DNA of 64,000 nucleotides from Parafrankia irregularis (GTDB lineage: Bacteria; Actinomycetota; Actinomycetes; Frankiales; Frankiaceae), in NCBI RefSeq assembly GCF_001536285.1, contig NZ_FAOZ01000028.1:1-64000 (forward strand), written 5' to 3'. A program made the translations under genes and the position numbers. The notes under the pieces are model-generated. The model worked only from the letters and a program-made list of their open reading frames with translations, was not told where the DNA came from and made no database searches. How positions within the stretch are numbered: the stretch's first letter is position 1; every line of letters begins with the position of its first letter. Positions 18,195-26,620 of this stretch are shown in pieces.

Positions 18195-20584
18195 GCTCGA
18201 CGGGTCGCGGGCCGGCATCCGGCCGTGGACGTTCCCGGCTGCGTCTCGTCACCAGCTCGCCAGCGGAGCCGAGCTCGGGCAGCGACGACCTGCTCGACCC
18301 GGCGGTGCGCCGGTTCTCCGGCCGTGATCCGGAGCAGGAGCGCCCGCGGGTGCCTCCCGCGCGCCGGGTGCCCCCGCGCGGTGCCCCCGCCCGCCGCCCG
18401 CCGGTCCGTCGAGATCCTGAGCCGGTCGAGGACGACTGGTTCGACGACTACACCGATGCCGAGGTCGACGGCGTCGAGACGACCACCGGCCCGCGGGCGA
18501 CGCCTGGATCCGTGCCCGCGCGTGGCGGCCGGCGGACCTCGGCCGGTGGCACCTCGGCCGGTGGCACGTCGGCTCGCGGCCGCTCGGCTGACCGTGGCCG
18601 TTCGGTGGAGCGCGCAGGGTCCTCGGCCCGGGGTGCGTCCTCGGCGAGGAGTGGGGCGTCAGGGGCGGGCCGTCAGCCGCCGCGTTCCACCGCCCGCGGT
18701 ACCGCGGGGGCTACCAGGACCAGGCCCGTCCGGGGCACGCCTGTTCGCGGGGCGGCCCGGAGCCGGTCCGGGCCAGCCGGGCGGCGTCCGCCGGCACGGC
18801 GAGGGCTGGACGGCTCCGCCACGCGTGCCCCACGACCGTTCGTGCTCGCGAGCCCGCGGCGACGGATCCGGGCGTCCGTCGTCCTGATGGTCGCCGTGCT
18901 GGTCGTGATCGCCGGCCGGCTCGCGCAGCTGCAGGGCTTCGGGTCGTCGGCCTACGCGGAGGCGGCGCACCAGCAGGTCCTGCGCAAGTCGGTGCTGCCC
19001 GCCGACCGTGGAATGATCACCGATCGGCATGGTTACCCGCTGGCACGGGACATCGAGCAGCGCGCCGTCTACGCGGACCCGTTCGTGATGTCCGAGGCCG
19101 AGATCCTCACGGCCGCGCGCAAGCTCGCGCCTGTGATCGGCAGATCCGAGAACGAGCTGCGGAAGCTGATGACGACGAACCGCAAGGCACGGTTCGTCTA
19201 CCTCGGCCGGGGGTTCGAACGGTCGGTCGGCGACGAGGTCACCGGGCTGGGCCTGAGCGGCATCGGCGTCCTGGACGAGCGGGGGCGCAGCTATCCCGCG
19301 GGGACCCTCGGCGCGAACTTCGTCGGTTTCACCAGCCGCGGTGACAACGACGTCCTCGACGGCCGCGCCGGGCTGGAGCTGGCCTACGACGACGTGCTGC
19401 ACGGCACGAACGGCCGCCGCCAGATCGAGGCGGACCCGTCCGGACGCGAGATCCCGTCCGCGCAGAGCATGGAGAAGGAGCCGGTCGACGGATCGACGCT
19501 GCGCCTCACCATCGAGAAGGACATCCAGTGGGAGGCGCAGCGAGCGATCGCGGAGGTGGTGCGGAACTCCGAGGCCGACGGCGGGACCATCGTGGTGATG
19601 CAGCCGAAGACGGGGGACCTGCTGGCCCTGGCCGACGCTCCCCAGTACGACCCGAACAACATCACCGAACGGGACCAGGACGCGATCGGGAACCGCTCCA
19701 CCGGCCAGGCCTTCGAACCGGGCAGTGTCAACAAGGTCATCACGATGGCCGCGGCGCTCGACCGCAGCCTGATCGACGCGACGACACCGATCACCGTTCC
19801 GTCGTCCATCGAACGGGGTGGGGTCAGGATCAACGACTCCGAGCCGCACGGGACGGAGCACCTCACCGCGGCCGGTGTGCTCGCGCGGTCGAGCAACATC
19901 GGGACCGTGCAGATCGCCGAACGGGTGGGCAGCGCCAACCTGGAGGAGATGATGCGCGCGTTCGGTCTCGGCGAGAAGACCGAGCTCGACTTCCCGGGTG
20001 AGACGGCGGGCATCCTGCCGGCGGCGTCGGACTGGTCGGGCAGCCAGGCGGCGACCATCGCCTACGGCCAGGGCATGTCGGCGACCGCGATCCAGATGGC
20101 GTCGGTCTACGCGACCGTGGCGAACGGCGGCCTGCGGGTCGCGCCGCGGCTGGTGGACGCCGTCATCGGCCCGGACGGGGTCGCGCAGGAGACAGCACGG
20201 GAGCCCGAACGCCGGGTGATCTCGACCGAGACGGCGACCACCCTCACCCGCATGCTCGAGGAGGTGGCGACGAACCAGGGCACCGCCCCGGCCGCCGAGG
20301 TCACCGGCTACCGGGTGGCCGGCAAGACCGGTACCGCCAAGCGGTACGACGCGGCCAGCGGGGGCTACAAGGGCTACATCTCGTCGTTCATCGGCTTCGC
20401 CCCGGCGGACGATCCGCAGATCGTCGTCGAGGTCGTGCTCGACAACCCGCAGAACGGGGCCTACTACGGCGGCGAGGTCGCCGCGCCCGTCTTCTCCAAG
20501 GTGATGAGTTTCGCGCTCACGACCCTGGGGGTGCCGCCGCCGGGGACCAAGCCGGAGTCGCTGGTCCTCGATCTGGACCGCTAG
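18191..20584 (+). CDS. ftsI: Penicillin-binding protein 2/3, septal transpeptidase (FtsI)
   Basis: Protein of 797 residues. A basic, Ser/Arg-rich cytoplasmic region of ~220 residues precedes one membrane helix (VVLMVAVLVVIAGRLAQLQ), a PBP dimerisation domain and a transpeptidase domain. The active site has SVNK (S512, K515), SSN, and KTGTAKR (K712). It crosslinks septal peptidoglycan with FtsW. GTG start with 4-base overlap to ftsL. The N-terminal extension is longer than usual and repeats SAGGT-type motifs. Confidence 0.93.
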   Translation: MSSTGRGPASGRGRSRLRLVTSSPAEPSSGSDDLLDPAVRRFSGRDPEQERPRVPPARRVPPRGAPARRPPVRRDPEPVEDDWFDDYTDAEVDGVETTTGPRATPGSVPARGGRRTSAGGTSAGGTSARGRSADRGRSVERAGSSARGASSARSGASGAGRQPPRSTARGTAGATRTRPVRGTPVRGAARSRSGPAGRRPPARRGLDGSATRAPRPFVLASPRRRIRASVVLMVAVLVVIAGRLAQLQGFGSSAYAEAAHQQVLRKSVLPADRGMITDRHGYPLARDIEQRAVYADPFVMSEAEILTAARKLAPVIGRSENELRKLMTTNRKARFVYLGRGFERSVGDEVTGLGLSGIGVLDERGRSYPAGTLGANFVGFTSRGDNDVLDGRAGLELAYDDVLHGTNGRRQIEADPSGREIPSAQSMEKEPVDGSTLRLTIEKDIQWEAQRAIAEVVRNSEADGGTIVVMQPKTGDLLALADAPQYDPNNITERDQDAIGNRSTGQAFEPGSVNKVITMAAALDRSLIDATTPITVPSSIERGGVRINDSEPHGTEHLTAAGVLARSSNIGTVQIAERVGSANLEEMMRAFGLGEKTELDFPGETAGILPAASDWSGSQAATIAYGQGMSATAIQMASVYATVANGGLRVAPRLVDAVIGPDGVAQETAREPERRVISTETATTLTRMLEEVATNQGTAPAAEVTGYRVAGKTGTAKRYDAASGGYKGYISSFIGFAPADDPQIVVEVVLDNPQNGAYYGGEVAAPVFSKVMSFALTTLGVPPPGTKPESLVLDLDR

Positions 20585-20766
20585 CGCCGTGCCGGCCTGC
20601 GACCGTCCCGCCGAGCCGCGCACGCCCTCCGTGTCCGGAGCGTCCGGGGTGGCGCACCCTGTTCTGGCTGGCGGTTCGCCGGTGAGCTGCCCGAAGACGG
20701 CCGGGTCGTCCCGGTGGACCACCGGCGTCCACGACGCCCGTGCGGATCCTCTGACTCCCCGCCCAC

Positions 20767-20782
20767 TAAGGTCGTGTCCGTG
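20767..20782 (+). promoter_or_regulatory. Leaderless-type promoter at murE
   Basis: TAAGGT (20767-20772), seven bases, then the GTG start of murE. Transcription from such a -10 would begin at or next to the start codon. There is no Shine-Dalgarno sequence. The same geometry is seen before sepF, lspA and the Nif3-like gene in this window. Confidence 0.5.
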
Positions 20783-22345
20783 ACCTCCCCGGCACTACGT
20801 CCGGCAGCGCCGTCACCGCGGTCGCTGGCCGCTCTGCCTGGCGTCCTGCACCCCGTCGCCGTCGCGTTCGAGCCCTCCGGTGAGCCCGGCCCCTCCGGTG
20901 AGCCCGGCCCCGGCGTGCGCCTCGATGACGTCCGCGTCACCGGCGTCACCCATGACTCGCGTGCGGTGATCCCCGGCGATCTGTACGCGGCCCTGCCCGG
21001 CGCGAACGTGCACGGCGCCGACTTCGCCGTCGGTGCCGTCGCCGCGGGGGCGGTCGCGGTGCTCACCGATGCGTCCGGTGCCGCCCGGCTGGCCGGCCGG
21101 GTCGGGGTCCCCGTGCTGGTGACCGACGACCCGCGCCGCGACCTGGCCCCGGCGGCCGCCTGGGTGTACGGCCAGCCGACCCAGGCGCTGACGCTGCTCG
21201 GTGTCACCGGAACCAACGGCAAGACCACGACCGCGTTCCTGCTGGACGCCGGCCTGCGGGCCGCCGGTCACACCACCGGACTGATCGGCACGGTGCAGAC
21301 CCGCATCGGCGGCACGGTCGTCCCGTCGGTGCGGACCACGCCCGAGTCCAGCGACCTGCAGGCCCTGTTCGCGACGATGGTCGAGCGCGGGGTCACCGCG
21401 GCGGTGATGGAGGTCTCCAGCCACGCCCTGGCCCAGCACCGGGTCGACGCGCTGCGGTTCACCGGCGCCGCCTTCACGAACCTCAGCCAGGACCACCTGG
21501 ACTTCCATCCGACGATGGAGGACTACTTCGCCGCCAAGGCGACGCTGTTCGAGGCCGGGCGCAGCAAGGCCGCGGTGATCTGCGTCGACGACGACTGGGG
21601 CCGCCGCCTCGCGCGGCAGCGCCCGGACGCGCGCACCTACTCCGTCACCGGTGCCGACGCCGACTGGTGGCCGGAGGATGTCGTCGCCGGCCCGGCCGGC
21701 ACGGTGTGCCGCGCGCTCGGCCCGGACGGGGCCAAGGCGGACCTTTCGGTAGCGCTGCCCGGCCGGTTCAACCTGGCGAACGCCCTTGGCGCGCTGGCCC
21801 TGCTGGCCGCGGCCGGAGTCCCGCTGGAGGCGGCGGCGGAGGGGATCTCCTCGCTGACCGGCGTTCCGGGCCGGATGGAGCGGGTCGACGGGGGCCAGCC
21901 GTTCCTCGCCGTCGTCGACTTCGCGCACACCCCGGACGCCGTGGTCACCCTGCTCGAGGCGGTCCGCCCGCTGGTGACCGGGCGGGTGATCGTCGTGCTG
22001 GGCTGCGGTGGTGACCGGGACCGCGCGAAACGGCCGCTGATGGGCGCCGCCGCCGCCCGGCTCGCGGACCTCGCCGTGTTCACCAACGACAACCCCCGGT
22101 CGGAGGACCCGGCCGTGATCCTCGACCAGGTCGTCGCCGGCGCCCGTGAGGTGGCCGGCATGGGCCGGTTCGTCGTCGAGCCCGACCGGGCGGCGGCGAT
22201 CGCGCTGGCGGTCGCCGCGGCCGGGCCGGCCGACGCCGTGGTGGTCGCGGGCAAGGGGCACGAGACCGGGCAGAACGTCGCCGGCGTGATCACCCCGTTC
22301 GACGACCGTGAGGTGCTGGCCGCGGCGCTGCGGGCCGCGCGGTGA
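20780..22345 (+). CDS. murE: UDP-MurNAc-tripeptide synthetase (meso-DAP adding)
   Basis: Protein of 521 residues with the three-domain Mur ligase layout. The ATP loop is GVTGTNGKTTTAF (K148), and DNPRSEDP (from D437) is the motif that selects meso-diaminopimelate over lysine. It adds meso-DAP to UDP-MurNAc-L-Ala-D-Glu. The upstream frame to 20714 lacks a ribosome site; GTG 20780, seven bases after a -10-like TAAGGT, is preferred (GTG 20774 possible). An 18-base duplication near the N-terminus (20873-20912) encodes PSGEPG twice. It overlaps murF by 4 bases. Confidence 0.95.
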   Translation: MTSPALRPAAPSPRSLAALPGVLHPVAVAFEPSGEPGPSGEPGPGVRLDDVRVTGVTHDSRAVIPGDLYAALPGANVHGADFAVGAVAAGAVAVLTDASGAARLAGRVGVPVLVTDDPRRDLAPAAAWVYGQPTQALTLLGVTGTNGKTTTAFLLDAGLRAAGHTTGLIGTVQTRIGGTVVPSVRTTPESSDLQALFATMVERGVTAAVMEVSSHALAQHRVDALRFTGAAFTNLSQDHLDFHPTMEDYFAAKATLFEAGRSKAAVICVDDDWGRRLARQRPDARTYSVTGADADWWPEDVVAGPAGTVCRALGPDGAKADLSVALPGRFNLANALGALALLAAAGVPLEAAAEGISSLTGVPGRMERVDGGQPFLAVVDFAHTPDAVVTLLEAVRPLVTGRVIVVLGCGGDRDRAKRPLMGAAAARLADLAVFTNDNPRSEDPAVILDQVVAGAREVAGMGRFVVEPDRAAAIALAVAAAGPADAVVVAGKGHETGQNVAGVITPFDDREVLAAALRAAR

Positions 22346-23892
22346 TCGCGCTGAGCCTCGCCGAGGTGGCGGCGGCGACCAGGGGCCGGCTCGCCGACTG
22401 CGCGGGCGTGGACCCGGCGGCCCTGGTCACCTCGGTGGTGATCGACTCCCGGCAGGTCGCCCCGGGCTCGCTGTTCGTGGCGTTGCCCGGGGAGCGGGTC
22501 GACGGGCACGACTTCGCGGCCGCGGCCGTCGGGTCCGGTGCGCTGGCGGTGCTGGCGGCGCGGCCGGTGGGCGTGCCGGCGGTCATCGTCACCGATCCGG
22601 CGGTGGGCCTGGCGGCGCTGGCCGCGAGCGTCCGTGACCGCTACACGGCCACGGTGATCGGCGTGACGGGTTCGGCGGGCAAGACCACCACGAAGGACCT
22701 GCTGGCCGACCTGCTCGGCGGGCCGGACGGCGACAGCGCGGCCGATGGCTCCGGCGGGCCCGGCGGGCTGGGTGCCACGGTCGCCGCGGTGGGATCGTTC
22801 AACAACGAGATCGGCCTGCCGCTGACCATGCTCCGCGCGGAGCCGGAGACGCGCTTCGTGGTGCTGGAGATGGGCGCTCGCGGCATCGGGCACATCGCCA
22901 CGCTGTGCGCGCTGGCCCGTCCGCAGGTGGGGCTCGTGCTCAACGTCGGGTCGGCCCACGTCGGTGAGTACGCCGACGGCCGCCGCGGTATCGCCGTCGC
23001 GAAGGGCGAGCTGGCCGAGGCGGCCAGCGAGCTGGTCGTGCTCAACGCGGACGACCCGCTGGTGGCGCCGATGGCGGCCCGGGTGCAGGCATCGGCGAAG
23101 GTCATGCTGTTCGGTACCGGCGCCGGGGCGGACGTCCGCGCCGAGCGGATCGAGGTGGACGCCGCCGGGCGGGCCGCGTTCGACCTGCTGGCCTCGGGTG
23201 AGCGCCACCGGCTGCGGCTGGGGCTGATCGGGGCACACCAGGTCGCCAACGCGCTGGCCGCCGCTGCCGCGGCGATCGGGCTGGGTCTCGCACCGGCCGA
23301 CGCCGCGGCGGCGCTGGAACGGGCCCGGCCGCGCAGCCGGTGGCGGATGGAGGTCACCACCACCCCCGGCGGTGTCGTGGTGCTCAACGACGCCTACAAC
23401 GCGAACCCGGAGTCGATGCGTGCCGCGCTGGCGGCGCTGCTGGACATCCGGGGCGACGGGCGGGCGTGGGCGGTGCTCGGGCCGATGGGTGAGCTCGGCG
23501 CCGGCGCGGCCGAGGCCCATCGCGACCTCGGCCGGCTCGTCGCGAGTCTCGGCGTGCCGCGGCTGGTCGCGGTCGGGCCGGGCGCTCTCGGGGTGCACGA
23601 GGCCGCCCGGGAGGACGTCGGCTGGGCGGGCGAGTCGACCTGGGTGCCCGGTGTCGACGAGGCCGTGGCCTTCCTGGGAGGGCAGGTCCGTCCCGGCGAT
23701 GTGGTGCTGGTGAAGGCGAGCCGGTCGTTTGGGCTCGAAGCAGTGGCGGCGGGGCTGGCAGCGGGGCCTGTCACGGGCAGCGGTGCCGGTCAGGAAGATC
23801 GAAAGGACGGCGTCGCGGGCGCCGCGATCGAGGGGACCGAGTACACGTGGAATACGGTGGGGCACTCCGGCGAACCTGGCACGCGCGGGTGA
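22342..23892 (+). CDS. murF: UDP-MurNAc-tripeptide--D-Ala-D-Ala ligase
   Basis: Protein of 516 residues. It has the MurF N-terminal domain ([17 protein letters not shown]), the ATP loop [10 protein letters not shown] (K114), and [11 protein letters not shown] and [12 protein letters not shown] in the central and C-terminal domains. It adds D-Ala-D-Ala to complete the UDP-MurNAc-pentapeptide. The GTG start overlaps the murE stop (4 bases), and its TGA lies just before mraY, so coupling through the cluster is likely. The last ~45 residues are not conserved-looking. Confidence 0.95.
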   Translation: MIALSLAEVAAATRGRLADCAGVDPAALVTSVVIDSRQVAPGSLFVALPGERVDGHDFAAAAVGSGALAVLAARPVGVPAVIVTDPAVGLAALAASVRDRYTATVIGVTGSAGKTTTKDLLADLLGGPDGDSAADGSGGPGGLGATVAAVGSFNNEIGLPLTMLRAEPETRFVVLEMGARGIGHIATLCALARPQVGLVLNVGSAHVGEYADGRRGIAVAKGELAEAASELVVLNADDPLVAPMAARVQASAKVMLFGTGAGADVRAERIEVDAAGRAAFDLLASGERHRLRLGLIGAHQVANALAAAAAAIGLGLAPADAAAALERARPRSRWRMEVTTTPGGVVVLNDAYNANPESMRAALAALLDIRGDGRAWAVLGPMGELGAGAAEAHRDLGRLVASLGVPRLVAVGPGALGVHEAAREDVGWAGESTWVPGVDEAVAFLGGQVRPGDVVLVKASRSFGLEAVAAGLAAGPVTGSGAGQEDRKDGVAGAAIEGTEYTWNTVGHSGEPGTRG

Positions 23893-23899
23893 CATTCGC

Positions 23900-24967
23900 G
23901 TGAGAGGCGTTCTCGTCGCCGCGCTGGTCGCGCTGGTGGTCTCGCTGCTCGGCACCCCGTCGGTGATTCGTTTCTTCCGACGCCAGGGCTATGGGCAGGA
24001 GATCCGCGAGGACGGCCCGTCCAGCCACCTGACCAAGCGAGGCACGCCCACCATGGGCGGCACCGTCATCATCCTCGCCACACTGGTCGGCTATTTCGTC
24101 GCGCATCTGGTGGCCGGCATCGGCCTCACCGCGTCGGGCCTGCTGGTGCTGATGGTGATGACGGGCCTGGGCGTGGTCGGCTTCCTGGACGACTACATAA
24201 AGATCCGCAAGCAGCGCAGCCTGGGCCTCACGGCGCGGACCAAGTTCGCGGGCCAGGCGGCGGTCGCGCTGGCCTTCGGGCTGCTGGCCGTCCGGTTCAA
24301 GAACGACGCCGGCCTGCTGCCGGGCTCGACGTTCATCTCGGTGGTGCGTGACACCGGCTTCTCGGTCGGGCTGATCGGGTTCCCGCTGCTGGCCTGGATC
24401 ATCATCGCCGCGACCTCGAACGCGGTGAACCTGACCGACGGCCTGGACGGGCTCGCGGCCGGCACCTCGGCGATGGTCTTCGGTGCCTATGTCGTCATCT
24501 CGTTCTGGCAGTTCGGCAACATCTGCGAGGCCGGTGCGCTCACCCAGGGCTGCTACTACGTGCGTGACCCGCTGGACGTCGCGCTGGTGGCCGCCGCGGC
24601 GATGGGTGCGTGTTTCGGCTTCCTGTGGTGGAACGCCAGCCCGGCCAAGATCTTCATGGGTGACACCGGTTCGCTGGCGCTCGGCGGGGCCTTCGCCAGC
24701 ATCGCGATCGTCAGCCGCACCGAGCTGCTGCTGTTCGTGCTGGGCGGCCTGTTCGTGATCGAGACCCTGTCGGTGATGATTCAGGTGGCCTTCTTCAAGG
24801 CGACGAAAAAGCGGGTGTTCAACATGGCGCCCATTCACCATCACTTCGAGCTTGCCGAATGGCCCGAGACTACTGTGATCATCCGCTTCTGGATTGTTTC
24901 CGGCCTGGCGGTCGCGTTCGGGCTGGGGCTGTTCTACGCCGAGTTTCTCTCCCATGGGGGCGGTTGA
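23900..24967 (+). CDS. mraY: Phospho-MurNAc-pentapeptide translocase
   Basis: Protein of 355 residues with about ten membrane helices. Signature parts are KRGTPTMGG near the N-terminus, the aspartates in [26 protein letters not shown], and the histidine cluster [10 protein letters not shown]. It makes lipid I at the inner membrane face. GTG 23900 gives the usual length; the longer upstream frame overlaps murF and lacks a ribosome site. The stop codon directly abuts an inserted IS element that separates it from murD. Confidence 0.95.
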   Translation: MRGVLVAALVALVVSLLGTPSVIRFFRRQGYGQEIREDGPSSHLTKRGTPTMGGTVIILATLVGYFVAHLVAGIGLTASGLLVLMVMTGLGVVGFLDDYIKIRKQRSLGLTARTKFAGQAAVALAFGLLAVRFKNDAGLLPGSTFISVVRDTGFSVGLIGFPLLAWIIIAATSNAVNLTDGLDGLAAGTSAMVFGAYVVISFWQFGNICEAGALTQGCYYVRDPLDVALVAAAAMGACFGFLWWNASPAKIFMGDTGSLALGGAFASIAIVSRTELLLFVLGGLFVIETLSVMIQVAFFKATKKRVFNMAPIHHHFELAEWPETTVIIRFWIVSGLAVAFGLGLFYAEFLSHGGG

Positions 24968-24989
24968 CCGTGGAAACGTAGCGCGCAAG

Positions 24990-25009
24990 CCCCGCCCTTC
25001 AGGGCGGGG
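24990..25009 (+). repeat. Left-end hairpin of the IS element
   Basis: CCCCGCCCT and AGGGCGGGG form a perfect 9-base-pair stem with a two-base loop. Subterminal hairpins of this kind are what Y1 transposases recognise in IS200/IS605 elements. Confidence 0.75.
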
Positions 25010-25331
25010 TCAGCGCATCGGGGCTGGTCGCTGTTGCCCTTCGGCGTACTGCTGCGACAGCGCGATGGGGGCTGCTCCGGCGGACGCGGCGAAGTACGAT
25101 GGCGACCGAAAACGGCCGCACATCGAGGCTCGGTTCACCCGGTCGGTGAACTCTGCTGAGCTCGGCCATCGTCGCGCCGAGGTCGACGCGGACACCAAGC
25201 ATGATTCGTTCGCAGGCTTCGAGCATCGCCGGGTCGAGCACGCCACGCCGGTACTTCGTCACGAAGACCAAGCGAACGTGGAGCGCGGAGAGCACATGCC
25301 TACCACGTCGGTAGTCGTCGGACATCTCCAT
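25010..25331 (-). pseudogene. tnpA: Y1 transposase TnpA remnant
   Basis: The minus-strand frame opens like IS200/IS605 TnpA (RRGRHVLSALHVRLVFVTKY, then EACERIMLGV), but the similarity stops after about 50 residues. The C-terminal part (SPSYFAASAGAAPIALSQQY) is found in another frame about 25110-25010. The middle, including the HUH metal-binding motif, is missing. The gene has thus suffered an internal deletion with frameshift and cannot make an active transposase. It is divergent from tnpB, as in IS605. Confidence 0.75.
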
Positions 25332-25352
25332 AGATCAAATAAGGTCGGCGGC

Positions 25353-26567
25353 ATGCCGCTCGTGCGCTACCGCTATCGGGCCTACCAGTCGCCGGGGCAG
25401 GCGTTGGCGTTGGCGCGGGCGTTCGGTTGCGCCCGGGTGGTCTACAACGACTGCATCCGGCTCCGTGACGCGGCGCACGCGGCAGGGGAGAGGTTGTCGG
25501 ACGCCGAGGTGCAGCGTCGGGTCGTCACGTTGGCGAAGCGGACACCCGAACGGGTGTGGCTTGGTGAGGTGTCGTCGGTCGTGCTGGTGCAGGCGTGCCA
25601 GGACGCGCGGCGGGCGTTCGGGAACTGGTTCGGCTCGCTGTCCGGGAGACGCAGGGGCCGCCGGGTGGGCCATCCTCGATTCCGGTCACGCAAGGACAAC
25701 CGGCAGTCGATCCGCCTCACCCGTAACGGGTTCGGGGTCACTACCCGAGGGGTGCGGATCGCCAGGGTCGGGGAGGTCGCACTGGTCTGGTCTCGGGAGT
25801 TGCCGTCGGTCCCGTCGTCGGTCACCGTGATCCGGGAGGCCGACGGCCGGTACCACGTGTCGTTCGTGGTCAATGTCGTGGACGAGCCGTACCCGGTCGT
25901 GTCCGGCGATGTGGGGATCGATCTCGGGCTCGGCCGGTTGGCGACCTTGTCCACGGGTGAGGTCGTCGCGAACCCTCGGTATCTGCGGTCGAAGCAGCGG
26001 CGTCTTGCTCGTGCTCAGCGGGCGCTGGCCCGGAAGCGGAAGGGTTCCGCGAACCGTCGGAAGGCGGTGCGCCGGGTGGCGGTGCTGCACCGGAAGGTAC
26101 GAGAAACCCGCCGGGACCACCATCACAAGCTTGCCGCTCGGCTCGTCCGCGACAACCAAGCGGTCTACGTCGAGGATCTGGCGGTGTCCGGGCTGGCCCG
26201 GTCGAGGTTGGCCCGGTCGGTTCACGACGCCGGGTGGGCGTCGCTGCTCGGGCTGATCGAGGAGAAGGCGGCCCGTCGGGGCCGCATCGTGGTGCGGGTG
26301 GGCCGGTTCTTCCCGTCGTCGCAGGTGTGTTCGGCGTGCGGGGTGAAGGACGGCCCGAAGCCGCTGGCGGTCCGGGAGTGGGTCTGCCCGGCCTGCGTTA
26401 CGAAACATGATCGTGATCTGAACGCGGCTCGGAACATTCTGTTCGAGGGTCGTCGGATCGTCGCCGCCGGCCGGGCGGAGACGGAAAACGCCTGCGGAGC
26501 CGATGTGAGACCGGATCCTGTTCCGGCTGTTGGCGTCGAAGCAGGAACCCTTCGAGGTGCCGCGTGA
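25353..26567 (+). CDS. tnpB: TnpB, RNA-guided nuclease of the IS element
   Basis: Protein of 404 residues. RuvC-like catalytic residues appear in GIDLGLGRLATLSTG (D), VYVEDLAVSGL (E) and HDRDLNAARNI (D), with a zinc ribbon CSACG...CPAC between the last two. TnpB uses a guide RNA made from the 3' end of its gene and the element right end to cut matching DNA and so keep the element in place. The start ATG 25353 follows a low-GC patch; the longer frame upstream runs back through the tnpA remnant. It looks intact while its partner TnpA is destroyed. Confidence 0.9.
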   Translation: MPLVRYRYRAYQSPGQALALARAFGCARVVYNDCIRLRDAAHAAGERLSDAEVQRRVVTLAKRTPERVWLGEVSSVVLVQACQDARRAFGNWFGSLSGRRRGRRVGHPRFRSRKDNRQSIRLTRNGFGVTTRGVRIARVGEVALVWSRELPSVPSSVTVIREADGRYHVSFVVNVVDEPYPVVSGDVGIDLGLGRLATLSTGEVVANPRYLRSKQRRLARAQRALARKRKGSANRRKAVRRVAVLHRKVRETRRDHHHKLAARLVRDNQAVYVEDLAVSGLARSRLARSVHDAGWASLLGLIEEKAARRGRIVVRVGRFFPSSQVCSACGVKDGPKPLAVREWVCPACVTKHDRDLNAARNILFEGRRIVAAGRAETENACGADVRPDPVPAVGVEAGTLRGAA

Positions 26568-26620
26568 GCGGCACGGTAGGAATCCCCGGCCTTCAGCTTC
26601 AGACCGGGGAGGACGTCAAG
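26420..26620 (+). ncRNA. Probable omega (guide) RNA region of TnpB
   Basis: In IS200/IS605 elements the guide RNA overlaps the 3' end of tnpB and ends at the right end, taking the guide from flanking DNA. Here that region includes the right-end hairpin at 26583-26610 and the terminal GTCAAG. The guide would begin with the first murD codons. Boundaries are inferred from the family, not seen directly. Confidence 0.4.
26583..26610 (+). repeat. Right-end hairpin of the IS element
   Basis: TCCCCGG (26583-26589) pairs with CCGGGGA (26604-26610). The 3' arm plus following bases (GGGGAGGA) also lies 8 bases before the murD ATG and so can serve as its ribosome binding site. Confidence 0.7.

Larger units (their letters stand above)
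24969..26620 (+). mobile_element. IS200/IS605-type element between mraY and murD
   Basis: The element contains a left-end hairpin (24990-25009), a damaged tnpA on the minus strand, an intact tnpB on the plus strand, and a right end with the hairpin TCCCCGG...CCGGGGA followed by GGACGTCAAG. It begins after TTGAC (24964-24968, overlapping the mraY stop) and ends just before the murD ATG. Joining the flanks gives TTGAC-ATG, so no target duplication is seen, as expected for this family. The outer ends are inferred from this join and from family resemblance. Confidence 0.75.

Noticed and set aside
24894-25352. TnpB starting far upstream at 24894
   Set aside because: The upstream part overlaps mraY and the tnpA remnant; the TnpB N-terminus (MPLVRYRYRAY) begins at 25353.
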